This document shows, in pieces, positions 13,088 through 14,777 of a stretch of DNA of 14,777 nucleotides. Every line of letters begins with the position of its first letter. Positions within the stretch are counted from its first letter, which is position 1. Position numbers and translations under genes: made by a program. The stretch lies in contig DLQN01000126.1 of assembly GCA_002477595.1 (NCBI GenBank), positions 1 to 14,777 on the forward strand, in the 5' to 3' direction. The DNA comes from Roseivirga sp. UBA7431. Its GTDB lineage: Bacteria > Bacteroidota > Bacteroidia > Cytophagales > Cyclobacteriaceae. The notes beneath the pieces are model-generated. The model was given only the letters and a program-made list of their open reading frames with translations. It ran no database searches and had not been told where the DNA came from.

Positions 13088-14777
13088 AAATACTAAATGC
13101 TATCGTTCACAGCTTTCCAACGAAGCTACTTTTAGTGCACGTCAAGCATAACCAGTTCCTATTATTCTATTGGCTAATACTATTTTCTATCGTAGACGGT
13201 CGCTTTGGTAAGTCGCTTGGAATTCCATTTCTTTTTTTAGATCCCATTTATATGGGTAAAGTGGGTTTTTGGGGCTTTATAATAATTGGAGTGTCGCTTG
13301 CTGGCTTTTCGATGGCCTTCAATATCACGAGCTACATTTTGGATGGCTTTAGGTTTCCGTTTTTGGGGACTCTTCCGAGGCCATTTTCTCATTTTTGTCT
13401 GAACAATGCCTTGATACCAATTAGTTTTTTGGCCTTTTACATAAGTAAGATCATATCGTTTCAGTTGAATATTGAATTGTATCCCTGGTCTGAGGTAGTT
13501 ATTGGGTTGCTAGGGCTTCTGTCTGGGTATTTGTTAATGCTCACGTTTTTGTTTATTTATTTTTCTAGAACAAACCGTGACATTCAAAAAGTCATGAGGG
13601 ATAAGTCGCTACGATCAAATGTAAATCCTCAAAAGTCAAAACGAAATGCTTTTCAGCAACTCAAAAGACTTAAACAGCCTACGGTCAATGTGAAGTACTA
13701 CTTTTCGCTTAAGCTTAAGCATCATTCTACAAGGCGCTATGAGAAGTTCTATGATCGCATCGCTATACTGGGGATTTTCAAACAGAATCAACGCAATGCC
13801 ATAGTAGTTGAGTTGCTACTGCTTGTAGTGGTAATTGCATTAGGGGTATTTCAGTCGTCACCAGTATTTCAAATTCCTGCAGCTGCTTCAGGCGTATTCC
13901 TTTTTACCATGATGGTTATGGGTACTGGCGCATTGAGTTTCTGGTTGCGCTCATGGGTTGTCACCGCTGTGATTGCCATGTTCTTTCTGTTCAATATACT
14001 TTCGAGTCAGTTCAATTGGGGTTATCAATACCCGGCTTATGGTCTAAACTATACAAGTGCTCCTGCCGAATATTCACTAGAGTCTATTGGGGCCATCAGT
14101 AGCGAAGCTGCTATTGAGAAATCTAAAGCGCATTGGCTTAAAATGTTAGAGAATTGGAAGGCTAAAACTGGTCAAGAGAAGCCAATCATGAACCTTATTG
14201 CTGTAAGTGGCGGAGGTCAGAGATCTGCACTGTGGACTGTGAATGTCTTACAACACATAGACTCGGTTAAAAAGGGGCAATTAATGAACGAGACTTTTCT
14301 TATCACCGGTGCATCAGGAGGCTTGATAGGTGCTGCTTTTTATCGTGATCTGTGGTGGGAAGGTATGAGTCCTAGGTCGGAAGAGCACTTGACTGAAATG
14401 GGCAAAGAACTTCTCAACCCACTGATATTTTCACTTCTAATCAATGATATCTTTTACAAAGCAAGAAGCTTTGAATATGGTGGTCAGCGCTATAAGCGAG
14501 AGCGTGGATATGAGTTTGAGAATAATCTCAGTAAGAATTTAGGAGGCCTTCTCGACAGGCCGATTATAGATTATCAGCAACCAGAATTTGATGGGGATAT
14601 GCCTGCGCTTCTTGCCAGCCCACTGATCACTAATGATGGCCGAAAATTATATATTTCGCCTCAGCCGGTAAGCTTTTTAAACTTAAGGCCCAATGGGCAG
14701 AGTATCGTTCAAGGTGTAGATTTTCGAGCGCTATTAAAGGATCAGCAAGCTGATAGCCTTCGTTTTTTGACAGCACT
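13084..14777 (+). CDS. Polytopic membrane protein with C-terminal patatin-like phospholipase domain, 3' end beyond window
   Basis: A predicted membrane-bound lipid acyl hydrolase; 564 residues are visible and the frame is open at the window end. The N-terminal 310 residues hold about seven helices, near 25-39, 60-80, 108-125, 138-160, 240-257, 268-288 and 291-308. A basic cytoplasmic-type loop of about 80 residues (161-238) lies between helices 4 and 5. The patatin domain begins near 367 with LIAVSGGGQRSALW (371-384, oxyanion hole GGGQR), and the nucleophile elbow is GASGG with Ser411. The catalytic Asp of the Ser-Asp dyad should lie beyond the window. The start is a TTG at 13084, whose last bases form the methyltransferase stop TGA (overlap ATTGA). 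An in-frame stop lies at 13069, no ATG occurs until 13252, and the sequence from the TTG reads as a plausible N-terminus, so coupled translation is likely. Substrate unknown. Confidence 0.85.
   Translation, partial: MKILNAIVHSFPTKLLLVHVKHNQFLLFYWLILFSIVDGRFGKSLGIPFLFLDPIYMGKVGFWGFIIIGVSLAGFSMAFNITSYILDGFRFPFLGTLPRPFSHFCLNNALIPISFLAFYISKIISFQLNIELYPWSEVVIGLLGLLSGYLLMLTFLFIYFSRTNRDIQKVMRDKSLRSNVNPQKSKRNAFQQLKRLKQPTVNVKYYFSLKLKHHSTRRYEKFYDRIAILGIFKQNQRNAIVVELLLLVVVIALGVFQSSPVFQIPAAASGVFLFTMMVMGTGALSFWLRSWVVTAVIAMFFLFNILSSQFNWGYQYPAYGLNYTSAPAEYSLESIGAISSEAAIEKSKAHWLKMLENWKAKTGQEKPIMNLIAVSGGGQRSALWTVNVLQHIDSVKKGQLMNETFLITGASGGLIGAAFYRDLWWEGMSPRSEEHLTEMGKELLNPLIFSLLINDIFYKARSFEYGGQRYKRERGYEFENNLSKNLGGLLDRPIIDYQQPEFDGDMPALLASPLITNDGRKLYISPQPVSFLNLRPNGQSIVQGVDFRALLKDQQADSLRFLTA

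Overview
The window looks like ordinary chromosomal DNA from a marine-type member of the Bacteroidota, most likely in or near the Cytophagales. This is inferred from four things: moderate, slightly AT-rich base composition; a DUF4494 protein, a family largely confined to this phylum; a lipoprotein whose Cys is followed by Ser-Asn-Asp-Asp-Glu, like Bacteroidota surface-export signals; and promoter boxes of the TAnnTTTG type instead of Shine-Dalgarno-led genes. I see no tRNA, rRNA, CRISPR array, insertion sequence, integrase or phage gene. No gene-free stretch exceeds about 140 bases.

Layout, left to right. (1) 1-1872: an AdiC/PotE-like APC permease (minus, cut by the window edge, with an apparent one-base frameshift) is divergent from a Rieske non-heme iron oxygenase of the choline/carnitine-monooxygenase-like type. 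The gap between them holds an inverted repeat. (2) 1989-3104: a secreted protein made of exactly seven FG-GAP/VCBS calcium-loop repeats, predicted to be a seven-bladed beta-propeller. (3) 3165/3245-5235: a tight plus-strand operon of two tandemly duplicated membrane-anchored alpha/beta hydrolases and a VOC-fold protein. (4) 5238-7329, minus strand: a PepSY-associated membrane protein with a good phylum-type promoter, and a secreted metal-dependent amidohydrolase. (5) 7431-8757, plus strand: a sterol desaturase/fatty acid hydroxylase family membrane di-iron enzyme followed by a MOSC-domain protein. (6) 8760-11804, minus strand: DUF4494 protein, overlapping small unknown protein, HTTM/vitamin K-dependent gamma-carboxylase homologue, and a PKD lipoprotein. 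(7) 11918-14777, plus strand: an RlmL-like THUMP rRNA methyltransferase overlapping the start (TTG) of a polytopic membrane protein with a C-terminal patatin lipase domain, which runs off the window.

No single pathway ties the window together. The recurring themes are lipid and membrane enzymes (hydrolases, fatty acid hydroxylase family, patatin) and exported proteins. The more unusual points are: two apparent single-base losses that break or truncate frames; a nested inverted repeat in a divergent control region; a hexanucleotide repeat that encodes both the acidic tail of one gene and three candidate start codons of the next; and a gamma-carboxylase homologue beside a Glu-rich and an Asp-rich protein. 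I did not find convincing evidence of a wholly new multi-gene system.
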